Assembly (NCBI GenBank): GCA_946811695.1
Contig: OX328123.1
Span: 42,993,335-43,057,334, forward strand
Reading direction: 5' to 3'
Origin: Gonocerus acuteangulatus
Taxonomy: Eukaryota; Arthropoda; Insecta; Hemiptera; Coreidae
Length of the DNA: 64,000 nucleotides
Below the pieces are notes generated by a model. The model was not told where the DNA came from, searched no databases, and worked only from the letters and a program-made list of their open reading frames with translations. The translations under genes were made by a program, and so were the position numbers. Each line of letters opens with the position of its first letter. Position 1 is the first letter of the stretch. This document shows positions 10,681 to 23,280 of the stretch, piece by piece.

Positions 10681-12765
10681 TATTCATAGATCTGTGACAT
10701 TTAAAAATTATAAATATTTTATTTTAGACTCTTGACAATTATCTAGCCAACTTTATGGCTTATGTAAATTGACTACCTATCACAGTATGGCAAGTTAACC
10801 AGGGATCCAATAGAGACAACGTCTATATGAATCAGGAGTCATATTTAAGCTCTCCTGTATGTATTTCTAATGGGACTTGAATGTATTACACCGCTTTATA
10901 TTTTAGTGTAAAAGAAGACTTAACCAGCTTGGCAACCTATTTAGCTATTAGAGAATAGAATGGAGAGCAGAGAACCCTTGTCCAAATCCCAGTCTGGAGA
11001 TATATTATGTTCTAAGGTTAGTGGTTTGTAAAATGGTGTCTTACTATTATTATTATGTTTTATTCTTATCGTGTTCACGTTTTTGTGTGAAAACCCGTTG
11101 ACAAATTATAGGAAGTGCAATAGAAAGCTCGTTGGCAATGAAGAAAGATGAATGCAATTACTATCGTAAAATAGTAGCCTATCATGAACAGATTTAAAAA
11201 TTTTACTCGTATTTGATCCCACTCTTTCGGCTTAGCTTTTCTCTACAAAAAAACGACATTCAATAATTCGCAGTACCAATGAATGTTACTAGTTGAAATA
11301 TCCGATTAGGAAAAGAGCTTTAATGTTAAGTTTCTTTAATGGTGTGGCTTCATTTAACTCTTCAAAACATTAACATAATTATTCGCGTGAAAACTGACAA
11401 AATTATCTGTAAGTGCCCAACATACTTCCTGATTGTTAGAGTAGTGTTAATTATTCTAGTTTAGACAATGGGCTAATCAAGAGATAGGCTGAAATTGAGA
11501 GCGTGTGAATTATATCTCAATTTTTTTTTAGTTTGACCAGGAAGCGGCATCTCACATGGACTGATTACGCTATCTGTTAGCTTTCTATGTAGTTCGGGTG
11601 GATAAGCTTGGATTCAGCTCAGGATACCTCATGGAAAATTAAAAGAATAACTTTTTTACGACAATCATATTTCAAAAATATTTTGCATATTTCTGTTTGA
11701 TCTCTTATAAATGTGACCTAATTATTTGTTGTAATTTATACTCTCCTTCAGGAATGTTGGGAATATAAATGACCCTGGCATTCAGAACAGACCTTGGGCC
11801 TTGGTAGGCTTTGATAGGAGACACACGTAATACGCACGAAAATGTCCGTCAAATCCCAGTCAGGCTAGTTAATCTTTCTAAAATTGAGCCATTGGCTGCG
11901 TATGTAATGTTTATTCCATGCTTTGTCTTTGGAATAAACATTGGTTTATTAATTACAGATTCTAGTAGGGCGTGACTTTTTACATGACAACATAATCTGG
12001 CTTCAGATAAAAATTACTTTTATGTCCAAGTAAACCTTTTTACGGCGTACTCCCTTCTGCAGCCATCGCGCCGAGGTTTCCAAAGGCTTAATCTTTAATC
12101 TTTAGAAAAGCAGGGATTCATATCGCTGGAAATGCTCAACCGGCAACTGCAACCTTACAACGCGGCACAATAATCATTCTGCCCAAGCTGAGGCCCTGCC
12201 TTATCCTAATAATGTTTTTAAATGAGAGCGAGATTTAATTATTGATGATATGCTTTGGAATTCGGTAGTAGGGCGAAGTTATAAGGCCAGATTCCTGAGA
12301 TGGGAAATACCTCGGCCTTTATTAGTGGGTCAAGGATCTGGGAATGGATCGTGAGGGTAAGCCTCCTATCTAAGTCTGCTCTGCCTATAGGCCCAAGCTT
12401 GGCGGGCAGAATAAACATAAAGTAGGGATAGCTATTCGTATCGTGACTTCACGTGTTATTTACACCTAAGCAGTCGAGGGATTGTGAATGGACAAGTATC
12501 CAGACAATCTATAGAGACAGTCTGTCCCGGTACGCACTTCTACGAATCCCTTCCTCTTCATTAGATGGTAAAAAGGACCATTACGTCGTTGCTTGCACAG
12601 TTATAATGTCTTAAAGAAAAATACCGAAAAGGAGACACTGGTGGAGGCATGAAATGTTTTGGGTTTTGGTTACGAATTAGTTTCAAGGGTGAAATTGTAA
12701 TACCTAATAGATTTCCACATCCCTTAGGTTTCTCAAAAACGTTTTTGCCCCAGTTCTTCGATTGT
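10681..12765. other. No recognisable gene
   Basis: About 2 kb of AT-rich sequence without long open frames, tRNA-like segments or repeats seen elsewhere in the window. Confidence 0.45.
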
Positions 12766-13026
12766 TCTTCTTATTTTGGTGAGATTTTTATGATCGGAGC
12801 TCATTTACCTACCAAAAAACAAGTGAATATATATAGCCTATAGCAAAATGTTGTAGAAATATTTTCACTTGTTAGTTTTTTGGTGGGTAAATGAGCCCCG
12901 ACCATAAAAATCTCACCAAAATAAGAAGAACATATTTTCGTGAGATTTTTATGGTCGGGGTTCATTTATCCACCAAAAAACTAACTAGTGAAAATATGTC
13001 TACAGCATTTTGCTATAGGCTATATT
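12766..13026. repeat. Three alternating copies of an ~80-bp foldback unit
   Basis: One ~80-bp unit, recognisable by GTGAGATTTTTATG and ACCAAAAAAC, occurs in direct (12769-12850), inverted (12930 down to 12823) and direct (12950-13026) orientation. The flanking motif GCAAAATG/CATTTTGC with TATAGGCTATA is also repeated. The transcript could fold into alternative hairpins. Probably a foldback transposon relic with one extra arm. Confidence 0.75.
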
Positions 13027-14829
13027 CTAATAATAAAAACGAAACTACATCCAAAATAAATAGATGAGCATTCTCCATAGGTTACAATGAATAAATGAAA
13101 ATGTATTGCAAAATGTCAACTCAACGAAGTATTGCGCAATGTTGTCTAACCTTTTCTCCTAATAGTGCCCCCCCCCCCCCACTTCAAAAGAGCTCTGCGA
13201 TATTGTTGCAAAAACTGTATCTCCATTGTATCTACATACAGATATCGCTCGAATTGGTATCCAAGTCTTGTATCAGGCCTACCTCTATCCTAATCTGTAA
13301 TACTGTTCCTCCTGCATAAAAGAAGAAACATGCGGGGTGCCATTAGTAAGGATAAATTGATCCCGCAATTCATCAAAAGGAGGCTTGCGAGGGATTGTGG
13401 GGATTTTCAAAGGGCTTGCCATATTTCTTGTTTATATTCTTTTTCCACCGGTTTCTTTCCTTTGCGAGGCCGAGGGCATTCAAAAACTAACAACATCAAG
13501 TGGATACAAATTGTTATGAAAATGAGTCTAACCAAGTTTATAACACAGCTTCCGAAAGATATATATCATATAAGTACATATATATTATAAGTGTACAGCG
13601 AATCATTATTTATAGAAAAATTTATTTAATTTGTAATCTTTTGTCTACATAATTGCATGAGTTTAATTAATATTTAAATAACTCAAGTTTACACCGAAAG
13701 ACTGAAAGGTTAAACAAGAAATTAATTTAAATTGACATTTTTTATTTTTTCTAAGCAATCTTTATGGTTCTTCTGCGTATGGAGATTATGGTTTCATTAT
13801 TTCTGTCAATGCCAAAATATTCCAGTTAACAGTAAAAGTTTGATATTAGCTTTTCCTAGAAAAAATGAATAAATAATTGGTCCCTTGATTTAGGAGTTTA
13901 TGTTCATCAAACACCTACTAGGTTATTATTGCCCGAACATGTATGAACTACTGTAAAGTGAAATAATCCGTACCCTTGTGAATTATAGTTTTTTCACTTT
14001 TTAATAGTTCTAAACTTTCATTATAATATCAGCATTTATTCCATACACATTCACGTAAATGTTAATTCTTGTGACTCATTGACCTGTTGATGGGTTCTAC
14101 CCTTCCCAACTTTGTAAAGAGTGAATCGCTCGTTTGCGCGCTCTATAAGACTAATAAATGATAATATTATTGTCCGATGATATATATCATTTGTTGTTTG
14201 TTAATATGTTTAATGCTTTGTTTATTTATTTATTATAGTGTATTTATTCTGCTTAAAATATCTTCACTGGGTTTATCTACAAAATTTCCTTATTTTTTTT
14301 TCTTCATGTCCCATTTAGCTAAATGGCTCCCGATAAAAAATACACCATAGGCAGACGTATATAGAGTGAGGTTTAGAACTTGAAGAACAGTTCTTTTTCT
14401 CTGAATTGACGCATTAATTACATGTAGGATTGAATGATGGCTATTCGTTCCGCTCTTTATTGCTATCCATTTCCTAATGCTAATAACAGACATTTCAGAC
14501 GGACGGTTGCCCAATGTAATGGACCTTGGACAGTAGCACGTACTTGCAGACCTCTTACAGACATTCAAGGTTCATGCCGCTATACTTTCTCTAATATGGA
14601 CATGCTTATTCTGAAATAAATATACAATCCACTCTTTGGTATTGTTTCATGTTGAAAACAAAGATATTCTCTTTGAAAGTTGTGCAAATTTGTGAGTTTA
14701 TAAAGAGTAGTTGGAGGGAAAAGTCTTCAGATCCCTGCAAACATTTAAATTCTGACCCAACTTTACTTATGACATGTTCTCTGGAGATTATTCGTTTTGT
14801 GGAGGACACATTTCTTTTCCAGCAATCTA
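13027..14829. other. No recognisable gene
   Basis: Contains a C-run near 13169 and several 60-90-codon frames on both strands without recognisable domains. Nothing else seen. Confidence 0.4.
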
Positions 14830-14950
14830 GCCTTCACGAAACGGAATAGTTCTTCTCCCTCTTGTTCAATGCCCTGAAGAAGGCTTGCTTGTCAAGCCGA
14901 AAATTTGACATAAATATAACTCATATTAGTTATAAAATGTGGTTTATATA
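14830..14950 (+). mobile_element. Penelope-type end fragment with hammerhead-like core
   Basis: CTGAAGA (14874-14880), a perfect 6-bp stem GGCTTG/CAAGCC with a five-base loop, then GAAA (14899-14902). About 50 bp upstream is CACGAAACGGAATAGTTCTT, and downstream is a tail of ATAAATATAACTCAT type. Both flanks recur at 15410 and 29040, so this is one repeat family. The ribozyme reading is an inference from the core. Confidence 0.6.
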
Positions 14951-15301
14951 ATATTAGTTATAAAAACTATATACATTGACCAGCCTACCTCTTAAAACTA
15001 TGTTGCACTATATTTCTCGGAAAACTGACAGTGCATTATCACCTATTTCAATCAATTTATAAAAACTTCTTCTGTAATTCATTTGATAATAGAAAATCAT
15101 TACATTTCATGGCAATTGTAATCTTACACTTATTTGAAAATTTTCATAGGTTTTAGTACAATTTCAATTTTCCCCCCGTTTAATGCCTCTTTGTAGTTTA
15201 TACCATCATTGACAGGAATTTACAATATCGTATTTATATATTAGTTTTATGTGATGAATAGTAGCGTCCTCACAAATGTATAAATGAATACACCTTCTGA
15301 A

Positions 15302-15595
15302 TGTCAACGGCCGACTATCTCTTCTCAATTATCCAGAAAAAAAGAAACAGAATGGCACCACTGATAAAAGGATAAGACTCCAAACTCGGTTGGACATGCC
15401 GAGGATGTTCACAGACTTATCAGAAATGTAGCCTCGAAGAAACGGAACAGTTCTCCCACTCCTCCATAGCTCTAAAGGAGGCGGGCATGTCAAGCCGAAA
15501 CGTTGGCATAAATATGATTAATTTCAGTTATAAAATTTACGAGTAGTTTTATTCAACACGTGACCTAACCCCGATAATGTACACCTTCTACAAAC
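15302..15595 (+). mobile_element. Penelope-type end fragment, second copy
   Basis: Carries the family's upstream segment (GAAACGGAACAGTTCT near 15438), a mutated core (CTAAAGG, stem side CAAGCC, GAAAC at 15497-15501), and the downstream tail with AGTTTTATTCAACACGTGAC. A family motif (GTCAACGGCCGACTATCTC) also occurs upstream at 15303. The CTGANGA box has lost its G, so a ribozyme would be inactive. Confidence 0.55.
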
Positions 15596-15839
15596 AGTTC
15601 TTGAATCTACAACTCTAAATAAGGCCATAAAAATATTTATTGGACATAAAAATATTAACCTCATAACAAGTACATCAGAATCAATACTGTTATATTTTAT
15701 CTCTTTAATAAAACCAATTATTTCAAGCTATCCAATAAACATCACTTGATCTACATGTCTTCGCAAGTTAGTTAACTGCATACAATTGTGGCTGGTGAAG
15801 GTTCATCATAGTAACTGGGACGACAAACAGATCAAACAC

Positions 15840-16005
15840 CACTTTATATCCCTCCACTTTATTGTACAAAACGTTTTCGAGGTCACTACCTCATCCTCAG
15901 TGTTCTCCCGGAGTAGTCGGAAGAAGGCCCGAGTGAACCTCGCTCAGCTATAGGAGGACACTGAGGATGAGGTTGTGACCTTGAAAAATGTTTTTCGAAT
16001 TTTTT
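15840..16005. mobile_element. Foldback pair with hammerhead-like cores, second subfamily
   Basis: Minus strand: CTGAGGA (15900 down to 15894), stem GAGGT/ACCTC with four-base loop AGTG, then GAAA (15878 down to 15875). Plus strand: CTGAGGA (15961-15967), stem AGGT/ACCT with loop TGTG, then GAAA (15983-15986). The two face away from each other across a ~60-bp centre. The outer tail of the left copy continues into GTTTTGTACAATAAAG. The core bases are intact in both, although the sequences differ from the CTGAAGA subfamily. Confidence 0.65.
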
Positions 16006-16169
16006 TTTACCTTTTTTTTTTTTAATATTATTTTTACTACTTATAGCAACACAATGTTTTAACGCGAATATATTTTACCATAAACACAATTACAGATGAA
16101 CCAAAAAACCATTGAATTGCTTAAACTAAATATAGTAAACGTCGAACAATTACAGCTGAAAATAAAAAT

Positions 16170-16286
16170 TTATTTACATTTTAACGTCCATTTATTATTA
16201 ACTACGAATTTTAGGGCGGGTTATCTATAGGTTACCACCCTTTTCTAGCCAGGATAGGGGAATCGAACCCACGACCTTTGGCACGG
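16170..16286 (-). repeat. tRNA-derived SINE family A, partial
   Basis: The minus strand contains GTCGTGGGTTCGATTCCCC (B box) and the family body with CTGGCTAGAAAAGGGTGGTA, matching the fuller copy at 32412. The 5' head with the A box is missing. Confidence 0.75.
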
Positions 16287-17144
16287 AATGTTAAGAAAAT
16301 AAATATCAAATATGGAACAAAGTAAACATCGAATGTGTGATCTTTCTTGGCATATAATTTCGAATGACACCGAAGTTATTGCGAGTAATCGAATGAGTTT
16401 GACCTTTTCCATTGGGAAGATGTTTTCAGCATTTATCAAACGCGTCCAATATCCATTATCATCTCATAATTATTTGAAATGCTTAAATTTTTGCGGCATT
16501 TAAGGATTTGTCGAGATTAGAATCCATGGTGGTAAGATGTCTATTTATGTTGTAAAAATAAGCTAAGCCTTGCTGTGAGAAGACAGAGAAGGCTGGTGAA
16601 AGCGGACCCGTCTGAACGGGCACTCTCACTGGCTACCTCTTGTTCCTGATGCCGCTCTTCAACATCCTGCTTCTTGGCTTGTTCCAGTTCGAGCAGATCT
16701 AGCAAGGATATACACCTCCTCTTGTCTTCCTTGTCCTAACAGGGGAAGGAGTGGTTTTTTGCGTGTTGTCTTCCTTACATCCAGGGAGGAAATACCGCGT
16801 ATGTCGTAATCCGGAAGTGCTAACCAGGAGTGTCGACGTTTCATAACCCATAGGTCATGTACAGTAGGTCATTCAAATAGTCTTATACATCTATACAAAT
16901 AAAACAAAGATTTTATCTGTACATTACATAAAATGAACACACTTTATAAAAACTTTCCTTTTCGTACATCAAAGAAACTAAATCTACCCTCGAAAAATTC
17001 CTACTTACATCTTAGCGCGTTTCCGTTTTTCTCTGGTGTCATCAAAAGCGTAGAATAGAAACAGCTAGTGTTTTGTCTTGATAATATGTGAACAAATTAT
17101 TTCGTTTAGAGGCTTCTGCTTAAATTCAGGAACATAAATATGCT
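16287..17144. other. Unassigned; short open frame 16659-16844 (-)
   Basis: A 61-codon minus-strand frame (begins MKRRHSWLALPDYD) is GC-richer than its surroundings, but I do not recognise it. The stretch 16780-16850 has AATCCGGAAGTGCTAAC, faintly like the 3' part of family 1 Helentron-like elements (AATCCGGAAGTGCCGAC), possibly a very old copy. Confidence 0.35.
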
Positions 17145-17500
17145 TTAGGTCCACCCGACAAACCTATCTAATGTACTCTGTAACATACAGTCTTCTTTTT
17201 TGTTAATGGCCACGGCGCATGCGCGAATGCTAGCGAAGATTTTTTTGTGACGCCTTTTTGGTACGCCTAGGTCCACCCGACAAACCTATGTAAAGTGCTT
17301 TCTTCTTTTCGTACATGGCCACTGCGCATACGCGAACGCCAGCGGACAATGTTTTGAGACACATCAAGTTTTCTTTTTCGTACATGGCCACTTCACTGCG
17401 CAAGCGCGGACACTTTTTTTGTGACACATACGGTCTTCTTTTTCGTACATAGTCACTGCGCATGCGCGAAAGCCAGCGGACACTTTTTGTGACACTTTTT
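17145..17500. repeat. CpG-rich tandem repeat with NRF1-like palindromes
   Basis: Imperfect repeats of about 60-115 bp, each with CTTCTTTTTCGTACAT-like and TGGCCACTGCGCATGCGCGA-like sequence and CCAGCGGACA. Two units begin with GGTCCACCCGACAAACCTAT. The core GCGCATGCGC or a one-base variant occurs four times (near 17217, 17326, 17397, 17457). That decamer is the known NRF1 binding core in animals. Whether anything binds here is unknown. Confidence 0.7.
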
Positions 17501-20500
17501 TGTAACTTTTTTTTCCAGTGTAGTCACCCCTCAAGCATATTTATGCTAAAATGTGATTTTGAAAATGTAATCTCAAAACTAAGCAAGATCTTTGGTGCCA
17601 CAACACGAAACTGACAGTATTCTATGCAGAAATTACTCAATTGCTGTTGTTATAAAGTAGTTCGTCTTGACGTACTGTCACAAGCTCGAAATATTGTTAC
17701 AAAAAAGTGGAATAATCTTTCAACAGCTACAAAAATTATAATTACTATATTTACATATAGTATTTATAATTACTATATTTACTGCATATTTACTATATTT
17801 GTTAAATATTTACAATATAAATTATATATAGTATACTTGTATACTATAATATAGTATACTTATAATATACATGTAGCGGGAGCTACCTGCGTCTCCAAAT
17901 AATCGCGTGTGTTGCCCGTACCTCTTAGTACCAGACTGAGGAGTAAGGCTTCGTTGTGCTTTGGAAAAAGCCGGTAGGCCTTGCTTCTCCAGTTCTCGGG
18001 ATAATCGCACGTTGTGTAGTTTTTTAGTTGTTTGCTGTGGCAAAACAAATTGTGAATGATACTGTGCGGCGAAATGTATTATTTTCAGGGCATGCCCAAG
18101 CAATTTTCATCGATGGCCATTAGTTTGTAGGTAATATTTAATGAGTCCACTGGACGTATTTTTTGATAAGCAAGTTAAGCATGTTATTTATTTATTTATT
18201 TATCATTATTTTATTCTGAGGATGCTCCTTTATTATTTCTGCTTGGCATGTTATATTTTATATATTTAATTTGAAGTAAAAGAATTTATTTTTAAAAACC
18301 TGGTATTTATTGAGTGATTGTTACCTCTCTCTCTGGTAACTGTTATCCAGGAACAGGTACCCGTGATAACTGTTACTATATTGATAAGTAGGTAACATAC
18401 ACATAAGCGTACTCAGTGCGCCACTTCGTTTATCATACCTTTCCATCCGATCCATCAAATACTAAACTTTTCCGCCTAAACCCAACCTGCCAAATCCTAA
18501 TTTCTATTCTAAATATACATCCTAACTCCTTGACATATTTCAGTCTAATGTATTCCCATCGAATATCATCAATCACCTCTTGAACGTTTTCGAAAACTCT
18601 AAACCCATTTCCGCTCTTGATAGCTGGTTCCCACCATTCTCTGTTTCCCATATATCCCGAGGCAAAGTAAAACAAATACCCCCTCTACACATTACCTAAC
18701 CTAAAATTTGGACATTCCACCAACAACAGGCTTTATTATATTTTCACGGATCAAAATGATTCTATGTCTCAAAACTATATTAGTCGTCTTGTATTTGGTC
18801 ACAAAAAATACTAAAACAAAAAGGCGACAGACATTATAAGCGTATCCAGAGGCTCCATGATAGGGTTGACATAATAATAAAATTAAAACATATTTTAGTT
18901 AAGTTCAGTCTTACAAAGAAAAAAAAGTATGATATTTATATGTTGGAGTGTTACAAATACATACAAACTCACACACATACATATATATATACATTTGTGT
19001 GTGAGTGTATAATTTGAAGTGTGAACATATTTACATATATGTTAATGCTTCACTCTGTCACTAATTATTTCAAATTGGTCCAATTATGTTTAAGTGGGTT
19101 CTGGAGTTTTCTTTTTTCTACACCAATGCGTTGTCTAAGCTGAAAAACCTTTGTCCTTGACACGCTAGAAAATGACTCCCCAACAAACAGTATAATTTGT
19201 AGCTAGGAAAGCCCTTGCATGTAATGCCACTCTCTTCTGGATCGTAGGCCTTGGTTAGATTCTACACCCAACTCTTGATATGTTTATCCTAATGGGAGGT
19301 CTCGAAAATGTTGAGGCTTTGGCAGATCGGCCTGCTGGAAATCAATCTCCTTTATACGACAGGCGGTTATTAGATTGTGCAACCATTCAATGCCGCTTGG
19401 GAAATTAAATTATATTATATAATTAAATAATTTATGCAGAATAGCTTTTATTGAAATTAAGAAAATAAACGTAAATAGCCAGTGTGGAAATAGCGTTAAG
19501 GCATGATAGTCAATAAAACTAAATTATAAAATAATAATGGGGTTTTGAAGTCTTCATCAGGGTAATAAACAAAATAGAAAGAGTTTGTATCAATTGTAAT
19601 ATGCAAATAAAGTAAATAAATAAAAAAGTAATAATAACAATTGCTGCGCTAAAAAAAAAAGAAAAAAAAAAAAAAGAAAAAAAAAAGAAATACAGAAACA
19701 GAGCAAGGATATTTTCGACGGTAATGTTCAATTAGTAGACAGTATATGAATATTCGAGCCTACCTTTGACAATGGACTTCATAATAACTAAATAGTGTAT
19801 TTAGGCATGGGAAAATACGTTCAGTAGCTTAGAAACTTTATGGACCGTTTTATACGGCAGAGATTGTCCTAAGAATATTTTACTGCCTATGATTTTTTGC
19901 AGGATATTTCATGACTTTATGGGTTTTGGATTTCATCTTGTTTCCTAAATAATTAATAGAAACGTCTTAAACTTTTCATAACTGTTAAATAAATATAAAT
20001 TTTAAATAGTCCTTTTCCCAAAACATAACCAACATTTATTCATATTAGTTTTGATGAATGCAGATCATATACTACTTTCGAGGCAACCCGTGTTTGAGGG
20101 CGCGAAACAAAAAATCTAATTCTTATAGATTTTCCATAAAACTGTTAAAAGAATTAAATTCTTTTCGTTTAAATGCATAAGAATTTTTGCTCGTTGCCAT
20201 TAATATTTTTTGCTCGATTTTCGCTGGCAATACAGCGATCCCTTTTATAGGTTCTAAAAAAAAAACTAGTCTGCTGGGTTAGAATATTTTTACTCCAATT
20301 TAAAAAAAATCAGACCATTTTTGAGGACAGCGCATGCGTGGTCCCACATATTACCTAAATGCCATTTTGCTATTACAAAGAAAACTTAACTTATGTAGGG
20401 AAGACCATCCCCGAATATCAAAACAGTTGTTGATTAGGGTAACCAATTAATAAAACTATTTAAATAGATATTTTTATTTATTATTAAGATGATCCTTTAC

Positions 20501-20505
20501 TTCAA
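17501..20505. other. No recognisable gene; simple repeats
   Basis: AT-rich. Contains TATTTAC/ATATT simple repeats near 17740-17870, TTTA repeats near 18185-18203, CA/TA runs near 18965, and an A-rich run at 19650-19690. A 93-codon minus-strand frame at 17822-18103 and an 80-codon one at 18433-18675 show no domain I recognise. Confidence 0.4.
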
Positions 20506-20510
20506 TCTTC

Positions 20511-20654
20511 GAATTTTTGTTATGAAGGGTCATCGTCAATTTTTGTTATGAATGGTCATCGCCAATTTTTGTTATGAAGGGTCATCGTCAATTTTTGTTA
20601 TGACTTGTCATCGTCAATTTTTGTTATGAAGGGTCATCGTCAATTTTTGTTATG
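20511..20654 (+). repeat. 26-bp minisatellite, about 5.5 copies
   Basis: A 26-base unit of the type TTTTTGTTATGAAGGGTCAT is repeated between 20511 and 20654 with few substitutions. The period is exact between adjacent copies (starts at 20511 and 20537). No coding frame is maintained. Confidence 0.92.
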
Positions 20655-23009
20655 AGCTTCCGCCTATAAAGGAAAATCCGTAGATAGTTTTATTTATTAA
20701 GAATAAGGGTATGCTTTATGAAAGAGTTCTTTATATGGAGAGAAAAATTAATTCCTAACCTTTCATATGAGAACCCCAGGATTCAAGGGGTCTAAGTGAT
20801 ATATTTGAAAATTGAGTTAGATGTAGGAATGTATTGTGAACACCTTAATATTGTGGGTGGTAAAGAGATCCAAGTGATTTTCTTGACAGTTGCTGCCACC
20901 TAGCTTTTGTTTTCTTGAGTACTGTCACTTTTGTAATATTAAGTCCAGAAGAAAATTAAGTGGTCTATGTGCGGATTCTCCAATTCTTTTGAATATTAAT
21001 CATAAACCGGTTGATTTACCTATTATGTATCATCGATAATAAGCAGCTAAGTTCCTGAAGATTTGTCTAGTATAATCGAGACTTTAAACATTTATTTTGT
21101 GCCATTACTACATATTTTAAATTTTTACTGCATTTTTCTCAAAACATTGAGTTAGTTACTTAGACCCCTTGAAAAAGTATTTAATAATATAAGATTTTAT
21201 TTACTATAATAAAACATACTTAAATAAATAACGAAATTCAATCCATGGTAGTAGAGATGTGTCTGAACGGACCTATAAATAAAATGTATTGTTTTCATCT
21301 TGTCTCATTGAAAAGGACACTGTAAACTAAAAATCTCTTTGTCCATTGGGACTGCAGCCGTTTGACTCATGGTTGCTGGGGTAATTTCTTTTGTTCCTTT
21401 TGGTTGAGGGCATTTACGCCCCTGGGGATGTGCGTGTCTACCTGAATAGGACTGTCTGTACGGCCCTCCTTTTATTCATTGTTACCACTCTGTATTTTGG
21501 AAGTCTGCCTCCTTTATCTTTTATACAGAATTAATTCATGGCTCTTATTGTATAATACCCCGGCCATGTTGTAGGTTCCGAAGGAGCTTCAAACATACTG
21601 AAGGAATTTATCTTTTTTCTCGTTAAATTCGTTTTATGTACTGAACTATTTTAAGCAGTCAGTGAATAGCTCGGATTCGGTTAGAAAAACATCAATCCGT
21701 TTTTTAAAAAAAATCTGTACCTTAATAGAGATTTTTACAAAAATCGTGGTATTAAAAATCGTGTTGTGTTTCTCAGCAGAATCCTTTTCCTTTGACTTCT
21801 TATCACCCCGACAGCTAACTATCTACACCTCATTATAAAGTACTTTAGTTCGACTCAAAAATAAACATTATACTCCTCCCTAAAAATCGCCTCTAAGAAT
21901 AGTCTTTTAAGTTACTTCTAAATAAATCAAACATGATTTTGACCACTTTAATGCTCTCTGGTAGTAAAAAAATACACTGGTCAACAAAATTTAACTTTTT
22001 GCGTGCCTTTTAATTGAATAATATATTTTTATACTGCTTTGAGGTTACTAAATACGAAAACATGAATATATTATGTTAATGAGCTCTTATTTCGAAAATA
22101 TACCTAACATACAAAATTTGACTTTTAGTATCATGTTAAAGTAAAAAAATAATTAAAAAAATTATATTATATTTTACTTTTTATATAAAGGTTCCATTTT
22201 ATATTGTTTAGCCTCTTAATAAAATTTGTTGTGTAAGTTGTGCAACTAAAATGTGTTACCATCGATTTGTATTGTTTTGTTTTTTTTTAATTCCAAAATA
22301 ATGGAAGTAAGCAGTTTCTAAACAGTGAGTTCTTGAACTTCTTTGCATATATGGGTCATCTTGCCACATATGTAGCAAACATCGTCTGCTCTATGAACTC
22401 ATTCACGCGACATAATGGACACTATAGATTTTTTACTAATTTTATCCTTGTGTTTTGGTATCCAAAAACCCGTAAAGGTGGTACTAAGGCGCAGAGAAAT
22501 TGAAGCGTCTTGATAAGAAAGCAAAACAAATTAAAACCCGCAATTCCTAACAAGCATTTTGACTTTGGTATCTGTTTCCAATGGTTCATTTCGTGCGGAA
22601 ATCTGACGAGACTACCTCCCCGATTTTCTATATATACAGTGAATGAAGAGAGAAATCTATCGGTCGGATGTAAATGTGTTACAGGAGAGTGACATAACGG
22701 GCAAGCTGTTGTAAGCCTTTCTTGTATGTTAGTACAAAGGGAGGCGAAAGGCACCCCCTTTATAAGTGATCCGTTTTCTCTATATCTTTTGTTCGGATCC
22801 GAAGGTAACCGTCTATAACCTACATATCTGCATATAGCCTGTTTTAAGAGATGAAACAAGAGAATTCATTAATTTAAAGATGATTTGTGTTTTTTCAACC
22901 CTCATTTTATTCACAATCTCAGCAATTCATCTGTCATTTGAATCATTTTTAGGAACGTATGTATTTATAATAGATAGCTGTTGAAGTGAAGGAATGTTTG
23001 ACAATCGGC
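20655..23009. other. No recognisable gene; unknown ORF 22422-22859 (-)
   Basis: A 145-codon minus-strand frame (begins MFHLLKQAICRYVGYRR) is the longest non-repetitive open frame in the left half. It has no domain I recognise, and no splice context or codon signal is evident, so it may be chance or decayed transposon sequence. The rest is AT-rich without recognisable elements. Confidence 0.35.
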
Positions 23010-23280
23010 TAAGAGGAATAAATCTATATTTCGAAAGTTTCTGCATGATTTTTGGATGTTTCCTTCAGTGACAAATCCTAGGGGATAAAGGAAGACCTTG
23101 ATAACTTTTAGGTGACCAAGGAAAATTGTAGGAAACCTACATTTATTAATGTGATTTTCCTACAATTATTCGTAGTCGCCTGTAACTTATCGAGGCCTTC
23201 CTCTATTCCCTAGGCATTTGTGGCTGAAGGAAACTGCCAAAGAGCATGCAGAAACTTTAGAAATATAGATTTATTTTTAA
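23010..23280. mobile_element. Foldback element, ~130-bp arms
   Basis: Inverted arms run from AATAAATCTATATTTCGAAA (left, near 23018) to AGAAATATAGATTTATT (right, near 23258), meeting near 23145. Each arm contains CTGAAGGAAAC and GCAGAAACTTT in core order, a decayed version of the CTGANGA...GAAA pattern seen in the foldbacks at 9244 and 36335. Probably a divergent member of the same group. Confidence 0.65.

Noticed and set aside
22422..22859. 145-codon minus-strand frame as a gene
   Set aside because: No recognisable domain, no splice or promoter context; kept only as a note because length alone is not enough in 64 kb.
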